DNA of 64,000 nt from Gordionus sp. m RMFG-2023 (Eukaryota; Nematomorpha; Gordioida; Chordodea; Parachordodidae), in contig NC_088776.1 in NCBI RefSeq assembly GCF_954871325.1, positions 21,996,508 to 22,060,507 on the forward strand, in the 5' to 3' direction. Below, piece by piece: positions 49,277-60,051 of this stretch (its first letter is position 1; each line of letters starts with the position of its first letter). Position numbers and translations under genes: made by a program. The notes beneath the pieces are model-generated. The model ran no database searches. It saw only the letters and a program-made list of their open reading frames with translations, and was not told the origin of the DNA.

Positions 49277-52200
49277 GAGGCGCGTACGCAGGAATTTGCT
49301 GTGGGGGGGGGGGATAATTAAAATTTTTTTAAATAAATTTTTGTTATTTAAAATTATGAAGCATAAATTTATTAGGACTAATAACTATTTCTAGTACACA
49401 ATTTTAAATTAATGTGAATTATAAATATTAAATATATAAACCGGCATATGAAAAATTTTAAAATATATAAATAGGCATATAAAAAACTTTAAAATATATA
49501 AACCGGCATATAAAAAACTTTAAAATAAATGTGAATTAAAAAAATATTAAACGGATATAACCGGCGGCATATGAATAACTATAAAATAAATGTAGAAATT
49601 TTTTGTGCCTTTAAAATTTATATATAAAGTATAAAAAATATAAATAAGTTTATGAGGTATTATTGTATTTTGTGAATGAACTATTTTTAATTCATAGGGC
49701 AGCACTTAGCAACTGCTCCCAACCTTTTTTGGATCCCAAAAAAATGCTATGGATGCTTATCATCAATTCAAACATATTTTAGATTAAAATTATAAAATTG
49801 CAAAAAAAATATTAAAAGCATATAATATATTTATAAGGTAAAATCCAATCTTCGTTGGGATAGAGCTAATTTTTCAATTATCTCATCCGTGTTTGGCGTC
49901 AAATGCCTATGAATATTCAATAGAGCCAAACCATTCAATCTACTTTCAGAAGTTGTACTTCTTAGGTAGGTTTTTATTCTTCTCAAAGAAGAGAATGTTC
50001 TCTCATTAGTTGCAGTACAAATGGGAATAGTTGCTAATATGTATAATATATATTAGGAAAATAATCTAAAATATGTTTGAATTGATGCAAAGCATCCATA
50101 GCATTTTTTGGGACTATACCAACCATAGTTAATCTTTTATACCATAGTTGGCATTCAGCTAATAAAGCATCATAAGATACTTGAACATCTTCATGATAAA
50201 AATCTGCTAAATATTTTATTTTATTTCTATCACCATCTGAAAAAGGTTGGGAAGGTTTTTGTGGTAATAATATATGCAGATTGATAAGTGCTGCCCTATG
50301 AATTAAAAACCGTTCATTTATTTGTGTTATAAATGTATCTAAAAGAGAGATAAATAGATTTATTTTATAATATTCTTCGATTGACCCTATATTAATGTTT
50401 GGGCGATGAGCTTGCCTTGCCGCAAGTCGTGGGAGACAAATATTAAACTCATATTGTTGTGCTTTTGACTCAACAATAACATATAAAATATGAAATTCTT
50501 CATCAACATTAGCTTGAATTTCATTGAGTTCTATGAAAATACTCTCTGCTATTCTCATCATCTCAATCAAGTCAATATCGGGTTTTTGAAAAGTATTTCA
50601 TAAAATGGTTGTATAATTAAATAATTTATTAATACATTGTAATGAGAAAAAAAAATTTGGTGTAAATATAGAATCTAATAATTTGCTAGCCTCTGTAGAA
50701 ATGTCTCTCTCAGACCATTGTGAGATTTCGGTAAGAGCATTAATAATTGGCTCTTCTAACTCCATAAAAGAAGTCACAGCTTGATGGCGAAGGCTCCATC
50801 TTGTAGGAGAAGCTTTTTGTAATTTTTTCCTTCTTGTTGGACAAGGAGTTTCAGAAATAATTCTGCTCAATATATTTTGTCGCTTGGGATATCTAAACAT
50901 CTCATAAATGCTAGATATTTTTCCTGATATAAATATAAGAAATTTAATTGAAATAAATAAAATTATACCTAAGCAATTTGATATCAATGGCAAAGAACAT
51001 GCATCAGATATAGCCAGGTTGAGGGAATGAGCAGCACAATGAACATATATGGCTGTTGGGCATTTTTTTTTATAAATGCCTGAAGCCCATTGAATTGCCC
51101 ACTCATTGCACGAGCTCCATCATACCCTTGCCCACGTATCAAATTTATATTAAGGTATATTTTTGAAATAAATAATTTAATAATGTGATTAATTATTACT
51201 TTGAATTTTTCAAGATTGTTAAATATTACATCAGCTAAGGCAGACCCAGTCATGCTTGAAACTGGGATAAATTGAAGAAACATCTCTTTTATAATGTTAT
51301 TTTGAGTGTCTATATATCGTGCGCAAAGTGACATCTGCTCAATGCCAGCAATGTCTGTGGTCTCATCTGCCAAAATTGAGAAGCATGGGCAGAATTGATT
51401 TCAGTAATCGATTTTTCTAGAATGATATTATTGCAAACATCAATTATTTCATTTTGGATCCTAGGGCTAAGATATGTAGCATTTTTATTACTACTATTAA
51501 TGCTCTCCATTAATGCAGAATCTCCTAATGCTTTAAATTTTATAAGGCCACGAAAATTACCTTCGTTATCATTATTATTGAAATTCAGGCTTCCTGAATC
51601 TAAATGGCCATGTAATGCTAATCCCTGCAACCCACAATATAGAATAGCCTCAATAGTTAGTCTTATCTTGCATCTATTTTCTTTTGCAATAGTAATCCTA
51701 CTTTTATCAATATGTGATGATATGGGAATCATATCCCCACTTTGAATTGATTCTTTTGAGGAAATCATCAATTCACAACTTTTGTGATAATTTGTTTTTT
51801 GATGATGACACATATCTTACAATAAGCTCCATTGTCACGGATAGAGTATGCTAGCCATAACCATCTAGTAAAATAGCTGTTTTGAAATTTTAACTTTCTA
51901 TTAGCACATACAGTTTGTGGATATTGAAAATTGAGGGGTGGAATATAAATCTATTATTAAATTAAATAAATTATTTATCATAGGTATCTTATCTTTATTA
52001 CCTTTTTAAGAAGTAAATGTCTTTCTTCTAGGCTAATATTATATTTATCCAAAAAATTGGCTATATCATATGGATGATCATTGTACTCTAGTTATGAGTA
52101 TAGTTCATTAAATTATTTTAAAAAAGCCAAAATCTTTATTTAGAATAACCTTTTGATGGCTTTGGCTCTATATCCTGACTCTCAATTATTCTTCCAACAA

Positions 52201-52656
52201 TCATTTCATTATTTGTATTTATTATGGCAGGGGTTTTAATTACTAATAAAAATATATTATAAAATTATTCATACCTTTTTGCTTTTTTATAAGATGAGGA
52301 TGACTAGAATCTTTATCATCATTCGTGTTTTTAAAAAAATTTCTTATGTCCATAATTATTATTTGACTAGAAAAAAATGGTAGATAAATATTTTGCCGGT
52401 AAAAATTTGAAAATAGGAGATAAATATTACCAAGGAAAACTTGAAATTGAAATTAATTGATAAAATAACTTCGTAAATGATTGTGATAAATAAATGTAAT
52501 TAAATATATATTTGAATGAAAGATATATGAATAAAGATAATAAAAATAATATTAATATATAGACAATAATTTTTTTGAAAAATATATCCGGCATCTGCAT
52601 TTTTTGGCTTTGGGGGGGATTTGTCCCCCTGCCCCCCCCCGCTGCGTACGCCAATG
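49277..52656 (-). mobile_element. hAT transposon (ZMYM-type), 3.4 kb, inserted in the LINE
   Basis: Bounded by a perfect 8-bp duplication (tctgaatt). Terminal inverted repeats are gaggcgcgtacgcagg at the left and, reversed, cattggcgtacgcagc at the right, the CGTACGCAG type of hAT ends. Runs of G or C lie just inside both ends (49,303-49,312 and 52,632-52,640). It carries one transposase gene on the minus strand, now broken. The insertion postdates the LINE it splits. Confidence 0.9.
49831..51870 (-). pseudogene. hAT transposase, TTF zinc finger / DUF4371 / dimerisation type
   Basis: Reading 5' to 3' on the minus strand: a TTF-type zinc-finger piece (AYSIRDNGAYCKICVIIKKQ, about 51,790-51,855); a DUF4371-like region (51,310-51,813); the first catalytic Asp in LADETTDIAGIEQMSLCARY (about 51,310-51,375); the second motif RGQGYDGARAMSGQFNG (about 51,090-51,140); the AIYVHCAAHSLNLAISDACS block (about 50,995-51,055); SPTRWSLRHQAV (about 50,780-50,815); and the C-terminal dimerisation domain, intact, with CTATNERTFSSLRRIKTYLR ending at the TAA at 49,831. 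A 45-nt GT...AG intron (about 50,935-50,979) follows SNCLG; it is a multiple of three and stop-free. At least three frameshifts separate the blocks, so the gene is dead. Confidence 0.85.
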
Positions 52657-55423
52657 TCTGAATTCCTATGCGTTGACGTAAGTAGACGCCTTCTTTTGGG
52701 TGTCCTGATTTTGTTCTTAAGGTTTTGCCAATCTTTTTAATTAGGCTAAGAGCCTGACTTCCAAGAGATGTTAAGGTTGTCGTGACAACTGGTACGAATT
52801 TATACTCATCTGGAATATCCAAATATTTATTTGTTTTAAAATCTTCGGTGTATTTTAAAATATCTTTATTGATGTTGGAGGGTGAGAGGGGGTCAACGCA
52901 GGAGAAACCCCACGCTAGAAATCGGCCATTCTCCCAAGGAATTTGTGTAATTCCATAGGGTCGTCTCCCATCCGTAAAGAGACCTGAGGGTTCTAAAGTG
53001 GCATAAAAGCCTGCTGACTGTAAAGCTCGTTTTATGAGAGCATTACACCTGTTATGCCGGATTGAGCGTCCACTGCTAAAAATGCATTGGAGGCACGACC
53101 AGTTTGACTAACTGGCCTTTTGCACTTGGCGCACTTATATGAAACTGAGGTTGTTACATTTAATCGGATGGCTACAGCAAAACTGAATTCTTGATTTGAA
53201 AGTTCGAGATCAAGATTTTTAAAGGGGATGGCATTCAAGTATTCATGTCCTGAATGGTGTCGAAAAGAGGTAATCAACGGACCTTGCAATCATCGGATTA
53301 TCCCAATCCTTTTGTTTATGGGAGGCTGGTGGTAGACATTCATCTCCAACTGAGGCTTTCCATATGACATAAGCTTCGTCAAGCAGTGCATCTGACAAGG
53401 TCAGGTGATCAGTTATTATTTTGGAGCTTGCCAATCTGGACGAGATGAAACCACTAATTGATAAGGCTATGGGTGATCGTAACCCTAAGCCTCCTTTATT
53501 GCAGGGGAGAGTGGCTTGATGCCACGAATTGGAGATAAATTTGAGGTTAGTTATTTTTTCCATGATGTTTTTAATTATGGATTCATATGCTCATAAGGGT
53601 TTGGGATGTTTAAAAACAGCAGTAGACCGTAGAGCCTATAGGATCTTTGGTATATTGAAGAAATTTTTTATTAAGAAAGATTTATGCGTGGGAAGTTGCA
53701 TAAGTAGACTCTCCATATTGTTTAAATTATTCGAAGTAGCCTGGAAAAAGGCTTCAACTGCTAAGCAACCCCCAACTGGTGAGCCAAGATGTGTTAGTTC
53801 TTCGGCCATAATCTCTTTAAAGGCGTGACAGTTGGGAGATTGAGAGGTGAGTTGACAGAATTCTGTTTTGTCGACGTTTAAGAGAAGGCCTATGTCTGGC
53901 CCATCCTTTTGCAAAATTTCTAGGGCTTTGTCTATCTCTTCTGGGCTTCCGCTTATAATCCCGTCATCTATGTACCAGATATGAAGATCTAACAGCCAAC
54001 TGCTTTTAATTTTTTTAACTAGATTGTCTATTCCTAGACAAAATAATATCGACTCTAGGGGATCACCCTGTTGAATTCCTTCTGAAGAAGAAAGCCTATA
54101 TTCACCATATTGTAAGATGGAGGGATTCGCATAGCAGCTTAAAATGTAGCTGGAGTAGCATAGGAAGCTATTGATAAAGGATTTTAGGAAGACAGATCGT
54201 TTTATTGTGTTGTATGCATTGTTAAAATCAATTTTAATTAGGTGTTTATTTTGAGGATTATTTTGAAGATATATAATCAGGTTATATGAGCGACAGACTC
54301 GCAGCCGCCTTTGACACCAACCCCTAATTGAGTTGAGAATTGTGGAGACTTTCTCATTGATTCGAGCCGAAATCAATTTTGATACTAGTCTCCTAAAGAG
54401 GGTGCCTATGGCAATTGGGCGTATGGGTTTTGTAAGAGCTATTAGTTTTGCTCCAAACATAATTGGCTGGGCGAAGATAGGAACGTCACCATGTAAGATC
54501 CTGTTACAAAGGAGAGTTATACTGTTGAGAAGGGTAGTTTGAGAATTTAGAAGAGGGGTTGTTAGGTCTTGAAGATATATCGGTCTCATGCCTTCAAAAC
54601 CATGTGCAGAATCTTTTTGGAAGGTTGAGATTGCTTTTCTCACTTCCTCTGGGGTAAATTCTATTGGATAAGATGTGGGATTTAGACCAGGTAATTCAGT
54701 TGTAGATGCCTGATGTGTGGGGTGCTTCATAGCCAATCGGGTATAAGTTTGAAAATTAATGGGGGCTAGTGTGTCTGATGAAGAGGCCAGACGGAGTGCC
54801 CCTTTTATATCTAAATTATCGATTTTTTTTCCAACTAAATTTACTTTTATCTTAAAAGGATTTATGGATAACTTAGGTGTGGAAGTTATGTCCATTGAAA
54901 TGTTGTCTAGATCATTTAACCTGTTCTTAATTTGTTGAGTGAGTGACAGCTTGCTTTTGTCAGTTGGAACCTGAAAGGCATGGAAGCCAAATAAGAGAAA
55001 CTCTTTCCAGTGCTGTGGGGAGTTAAAATTGGTTAGAAGGTTATTAATAGTTTTACTACATGATTTAGCCGCAAGAAGCCTGGCTCCCCGAGGGATTCTT
55101 GAGATAATATGAGATTTAGGTAAATTTGTAAATTCATCGGAGAAGGAGGGTATTGGTAACTCATTGGAAGTACAGGGTGAGTCCTCATTAACAGATAAAT
55201 TATTAATTGTGGTGAGAGCTGGGATATGTGAAGGGGATGTTAATGTTAAATGCAATAGAGAAAATGGAGGGGGGATAGAATCTGTTAAAGGTGACTGATG
55301 TGATAAATGACACCAGTTACCACTTTTACCGTGCTTCCTTAGGGTTCCGTTTTTGTTGATTAAGGTATGTAGCCCACAGTTTGGACATTTTTTTCTAATT
55401 GGGATATGTGTAGAAGGGGACAT
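52430..55423 (-). pseudogene. LINE polyprotein: zinc finger, RT, RLE endonuclease
   Basis: Reverse-transcribes the element RNA at a nicked target. The first 595 codons (55,423-53,636) are open. A CCHC-like finger is at C13-x2-C16-x14-H31-x6-C38. The RT spans about residues 325-515, with D399 in LIKIDFNNAY, GIQQGDP at 449-455 and WYIDDG at 483-488 (YIDD in place of the usual YADD). A TAG follows PKIL, then the frame continues (ALRSTAVFKHPKPL) past a TGA into SWHQATLPCNKGGLGLRSP. After a frameshift comes LDLELSNQEFSFAVAIRLN, a degraded CxxC zinc knuckle (about 53,140), then GLFTDGRRPYGITQIPW and FLAWGFSCVDPLSPSN (about 52,870-52,990). The usual RPDG...WDV acidic residues read RPYG and WGF, so the nuclease is dead. 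The tail KFVPVVTTTLTSLGSQAL follows at 52,740-52,805. Confidence 0.8.
52657..52664 (+). other. 8-bp target-site duplication of the hAT element, right
   Basis: tctgaatt, identical to 49,269-49,276. Confidence 0.9.
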
Positions 55424-55560
55424 TTATATTTATAGGGGGAGGGGCAAGGTGGGAAAGGGAATTGAAATTTTTGTGTTATTGTTTTTCTTAGAGGAAGGGG
55501 AATTAGATGGATATATATAAATAAAAAAAAATTTAAAAATAAGAAGAAAAAAAAGAACTC

Positions 55561-56722
55561 GAAATAAAATTGTTGAAAATTATCGTTAAATTGATTTTAT
55601 TTTAATTAAATGGATGTTAAGAGGATGTTATTTAAAAAAAATAAAAATAAATAAACAATAAACAATTAGCAATTAACATTGACGTAAATGGGCCATTAGT
55701 AAGTAAAAATGGTGGATGATAATATACTTGAAATGAGGCAAAATTTTTTCATGGAAGAAGGTAGTGTTATCAGTGAAGCAAATAAAAAGGGCACGGAAAT
55801 ATCCGATATGAGAAGGGAACTCATTTTTTTTTTGAGACTCTGAAGAATTATCGATTGAGAAAAGATAAATATAATTTGAATTATTTGAGAGATTAGTGTA
55901 GTGTGATTCATCTAGATATGTTTTCGCAAGTAATTCGGAGAATTAATCAATTGACTATCGCTTTGGTTGAAGATAGGCTATGGTCGTCTGTAAAGGGTTT
56001 GTAACCATTCGGTTTTATAATGTTTATGCCGAATAAATAGAATTAAGAATACGAATGATCGATATAATCCGGTTTGTATTTGATAATTTAATAGAGTCGA
56101 TTTTTCTTTGTTTAATTCTCAGTAATTCAATAATAATTTGGAAGGATTGGATTTTAAGAGTTATAATATCGTTTTAATCAGTTTTCTGAATTCTCTTGGC
56201 AAAAAATTAATTATGAATATTCTATAACAAAAAAAACAATTTCTGGATAAAATTCCTCTTTATCACGATTAAAACGTGATAATACGTATTATCATTCCTT
56301 AACTTAAAACCCTAATTTTTTAGTTATCTCTTTAAAACCCGTGCTTCGATAGTTCTGATCCCTTTAAAAATTACGACATATAAAAGATTTTATATATTAA
56401 AAATTAATAAGAATTTTTTTTTTAATAAATAAAAATATTTTTTTATTCATTTACAACCAATAATTTTTAACATGCTAGATATTTATTTAAATTGAATTAA
56501 ATATTAAATGTAATTTTTAAAAAATTTATTCATAAAGTTTTGAATGAACGTGAACGCCTTCCTTTTGAACGTTTAACGTTAATGAGTTCGATTTTTTTAA
56601 AAATATTTACAGCAATAGATATTGTTAACATAAAATACTTATATATTAAATAAAATGAAAAGACAAGAATTAAATGAGTAAAAACAAAAATTATATATTA
56701 AAATAAAATTAAAAGGCGAGTC
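55561..56722. other. AT-rich non-coding stretch
   Basis: No recognisable gene. A small minus frame at 55,696-55,911 is low-complexity and not supported. Confidence 0.45.
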
Positions 56723-56926
56723 ATGGACCTCTTTTTATTAAGAGCAAAGGACTGGGCCGGTTTTTTATCTGAAAAACGTGGTCAAGTCCGTGTGTATCAG
56801 CTCGGATCAAAGACCAGATCATGGCTTCCACTAATTGATAACGACATATTATCCAAATACCATAAAAATCTGAGAGGTATATTTGATCAGAATAAGTCTC
56901 AAAGTTGTCACATTAAGTGGTTTTAA
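56723..56926 (+). CDS. Short unrecognised open frame
   Basis: 67 codons from an ATG, with balanced composition (KDWAGFLSEKRGQVRVYQLG, TRSWLPLIDNDILSKYHKNL) and locally higher GC than the flanks. That is more protein-like than most frames in this region. No domain or family recognised. It could be an exon, a transposon remnant or chance. Confidence 0.25.
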   Translation: MDLFLLRAKDWAGFLSEKRGQVRVYQLGSKTRSWLPLIDNDILSKYHKNLRGIFDQNKSQSCHIKWF

Positions 56927-58393
56927 CCATGTTAATTGAAATTACATTCAGATGTTGTTAAAAATGCAAAAATCCTTCAACCTCAACAATCGATCCATTA
57001 TACTAGAAACCGATGACCAACTTGATTAATTATTGCCATTTAGCGGATAAATTTTAAAATTTTTATAATTAATATAACAATCATGATTCAACAAAATTTT
57101 TTTATAATATTGAAAATAATTAAAAAACAATTCTTGAACCCTAAACCCTGAAAAAAGGAATTGAGTTCAGTAAAATTCGAGGGTTCGAGTTCTCAGTTAT
57201 GATATTTTCTTCATAAAAAAATTTCAAGGCCAATAAAAATTTAGATGAAAATATTTCAGACTAAATTTCCCTCCGAAAAAGGAACTGTTTAATCCACAAA
57301 CCATTTAAACAGTTTTATAAAAATTACAGATAAAATGTTTTATAGACTAAAAAGATAAATTTTGATTTTCAAGATATTTCAAATATATTAAATATTTATT
57401 TATTTCTATGGTTTTTACGCTTAAAGAATATATCGTCGGGTGGGGAACTCTAATTTTTTAATAAAAATTAAGGATGTAGATTATTTATCTTATAGTTACT
57501 ATAAATATACTTTAAAAAATAAGGGGAAGGGCTCAGTCTCGCTTTAGCTCCACACCTCCACAATTTACCATTTTCCACCCGAATTTTGGAAAAGAACATT
57601 ATTTTACTTATGATTTATATTTTATCAATTCGCTTTCGCCGGTTTCCTTTGTTCCAAAATAATTGAACTATAATATAAAATAGATTATTTATTATACCTG
57701 AGGAATAAAAAAGAGATTCTGAATTCTTAAACTATTTTTTCAAATTATCAAGTCATTTTTCTATGCCTAAGAAAGAATTGTTTTTAATAATTTATATCAT
57801 ATCGCGCTTTTGAACGACTTTTATATTATGTTTTAAAATTGTACGATTTACATACACCCTCTGCATTCTAAACACTTTTATTAACTTTGTTCTATATGTA
57901 TTATATAAAACCCCACCCATTTTATAAAATTTTTTTCACAACTTTAGTATCCTTCCATGGAAAAAAAACGCAGATATGTAGCTATATCAGTTTAATCAAA
58001 CAAACCGGCTTGAACTATAATTAATGGGTTAAGTTATCTTATCGATTTTTATAGATCTTAGCCTTGAACCGAATAGAAACTCATAAAAAAGAACTCAATT
58101 CTACATTTTACGTCTACAGAATCATATTAAATGAAATATTTTAAGCATGTCGACCACCAGTTACAAAGTTTCTGATTGGAGATGCTATCGATTGAATCGA
58201 GAATAAAACAATATTTTTTACTTTATTAACTTCTCAGCTTGCATAAAACATCATTAAAAAATAATATTTTTAGTAAAAAATATTTTTTAGAAAATAATAT
58301 AAACTATTCGACTATAATATCTGGGACTTCTGAAATCGATATATTTTGATTTCTTTTACTAGATAGATATCTTTCTTTACCTGTTCGTAAGAT
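56927..58393. other. AT-rich non-coding stretch
   Basis: No gene, RNA or repeat family recognised. Confidence 0.45.
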
Positions 58394-59026
58394 TTAAATT
58401 AAATAAAGAGTTAATAAAGTGTTACTTGTTAATAGGAAGGCATTATTTTTCCTCAAGTAATTGATCCATTTTTGCTTTTGGCGTTGTTTAGGCCTACGTT
58501 CATATAACTTTCTATATTCCAAATATTGTTGACTTTCCTTCATTTCCATTTTTTCCGCTTTCATGTATTTTATCATGACAATTATGATTGTGGCTGCATA
58601 GAATGAAATAACAACCACTATATAAATTAATGCCTGTCTTTGATATATAACATAACGATTTTCAAAATCTAATTGTTCAACTGCTGTTAAAAGTCCTAAC
58701 CTCCTTCTATCCTCGAAAGATCGTAACACAAACAGATCATTAAAATTAGATGTGATATTTATATTGTTTATTATAGATAATTGTAGATATGATCGCAGAA
58801 GAGGGATAATTGAATTTATATTTGGAATAAGAATTTTTTTATTAGTAGATTGATTTAATTCTATCAAGATATACTTACTCTGTGTTGTCAAATTAGATTC
58901 TTGTAGATACATTGATTTATTTAAGCATTTAATTATATTCTTAACATCTAAGCTCCAAGATGATGTAAGTTTAAACCATATACCGAATCCCAAGCAATAT
59001 ATCCAGAAAATTGAAATGTTGGGCAT
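58394..59026 (-). CDS. Putative host single-pass membrane protein, 210 aa
   Basis: The longest open frame outside any visible transposon. Residues 1-25 look like a signal peptide (hydrophobic FWIYCLGFGIWF). The next hundred residues carry three N-glycosylation sequons outside the signal (NLT45, NQS58, NIT90). A transmembrane helix lies at about 132-152 (ALIYIVVVISFYAATIIIVM), followed by a basic, Lys/Arg/Gln-rich tail (YERRPKQRQKQKW). This predicts type I topology with a short cytoplasmic tail. The helix plus charged juxtamembrane segment faintly recalls KCNE-type potassium-channel subunits, but the match is too weak to assign. The last 15 residues are hydrophobic and atypical, so a splice site may end this exon earlier. 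No neighbour suggests a function. Confidence 0.55.
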   Translation of the reverse strand: MPNISIFWIYCLGFGIWFKLTSSWSLDVKNIIKCLNKSMYLQESNLTTQSKYILIELNQSTNKKILIPNINSIIPLLRSYLQLSIINNINITSNFNDLFVLRSFEDRRRLGLLTAVEQLDFENRYVIYQRQALIYIVVVISFYAATIIIVMIKYMKAEKMEMKESQQYLEYRKLYERRPKQRQKQKWINYLRKNNAFLLTSNTLLTLYLI

Positions 59027-59680
59027 CTTTTATTTAAACAAATTTTTAAGTAAAATATTATGCAGTAGTTACCATCAAGAATTGATAATTAGTTCGCAAT
59101 TGAAAAACCGGTTAGAAGGGCTTACCAGCACGCTTTAATAATTATTGATTAATTATTAATATAAAATAAAATATTAAATCATTGCAAATTTTTCCCATTA
59201 TATTAAATTTTATTCCATATAATGTATAAATATTTAAACTTTATAAACTATTTATATGAAGAATTTGCGAACATAATTTATGGCAAAAATTTTCCGTCGA
59301 ATTTATATCGATTTTTTTGTATTTATTTTTTTTATACGAAAAACTTACCAAAGATATAAAAAAAAAAATTTGTATTATTAATAAATATTTTTTTGAGTAA
59401 CTTTCTAAAAAGAATAATGAGTTGCAAAGAAATTTGACCGATTTCGGTTGACCTAAACTACTTTTTAATGCTGTTACGGAATTTTTTTAATATTAGCAAA
59501 GCTAAATCCCTGGCATCGATATGGATGGGCAAAAGCATACCCAGCACGCCTATATTTTATATGAGCACGAAAGCTATAACTAGAACATTTTGCATAAAAG
59601 GGACACTAGTTGCTGCGCTTTTTAAAAATTGCATGTTTTGATCATTAATTCTTTATTATATATTTTTTTGTATGCAAATA
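59027..59680. other. AT-rich stretch upstream of the membrane-protein gene
   Basis: Would hold the promoter of the minus-strand gene. I see no distinctive element and no other gene. Confidence 0.4.
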
Positions 59681-59688
59681 CTAGATTT

Positions 59689-60043
59689 TAGAGATCTGCA
59701 AAGTTCTTCGGGCCGGGCCTAATATTTTTAAAAAAATTTTGGGCCTGGTCGGGTCGGACCTTGGAAATTTTATTAAATATATCAAAATTTATCAATTTTA
59801 TATTGAATTTTTTATGTAAAATAAAAATTTTTGATTAAATTTATTGAAACTAAACACTATATAACATATGTCTTTTATTTTAAGTAATTATAAAAATTAA
59901 TTTCCATATTTAAATAAATTTCGGGTTCGGGCCGGCAATACTTTTTAAAAAAATTTAAGGTTCGGGCCGGGCTGGCAAAACTTTTTTAAAAAAAATTTCG
60001 GGCCGGGCCGGGCTTGTAAAATTAGGCCCGATGCAGATCACTA
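59689..60043. mobile_element. hAT-like MITE, copy 2
   Basis: About 355 bp with ends tagagatctgca and tgcagatcacta (inverted) and a perfect 8-bp duplication ctagattt at 59,681-59,688 and 60,044-60,051. It is the same family as 47,197-47,603, in inverted orientation, with gggccgggcc-rich subterminal blocks and a shared AT-rich core (aattaatttccatatttaaa). Non-coding. Confidence 0.88.
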
Positions 60044-60051
60044 CTAGATTT

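Larger units (their letters stand above)
49085..55560 (-). mobile_element. RLE-class LINE (R2-like architecture), interrupted by a hAT element
   Basis: A non-LTR retrotransposon on the minus strand. From 5' to 3' it has a short 5' region (55,424 to about 55,560), one long coding region with N-terminal zinc finger, reverse transcriptase, zinc knuckle and a C-terminal restriction-enzyme-like endonuclease domain, then a 3' tail ending near 49,085 with attatactttgtattatg. The tail is shared with the copy at 24,012. The hAT element at 49,277-52,656 splits the end of the coding region. Copies of the family at 24.0-25.1, 49.1-55.6 and 63.1-64.0 kb all lie in the same orientation, 3' ends towards the telomere-like array. 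Exact clade (R2, R4, NeSL, CRE, HERO) not resolved by eye. Confidence 0.8.

Noticed and set aside
51395-51745. Plus-strand 116-aa frame
   Set aside because: Antisense of the hAT transposase DUF4371 region.
53529-54542. Plus-strand frames within the LINE
   Set aside because: Antisense of the RT domain; no independent evidence.
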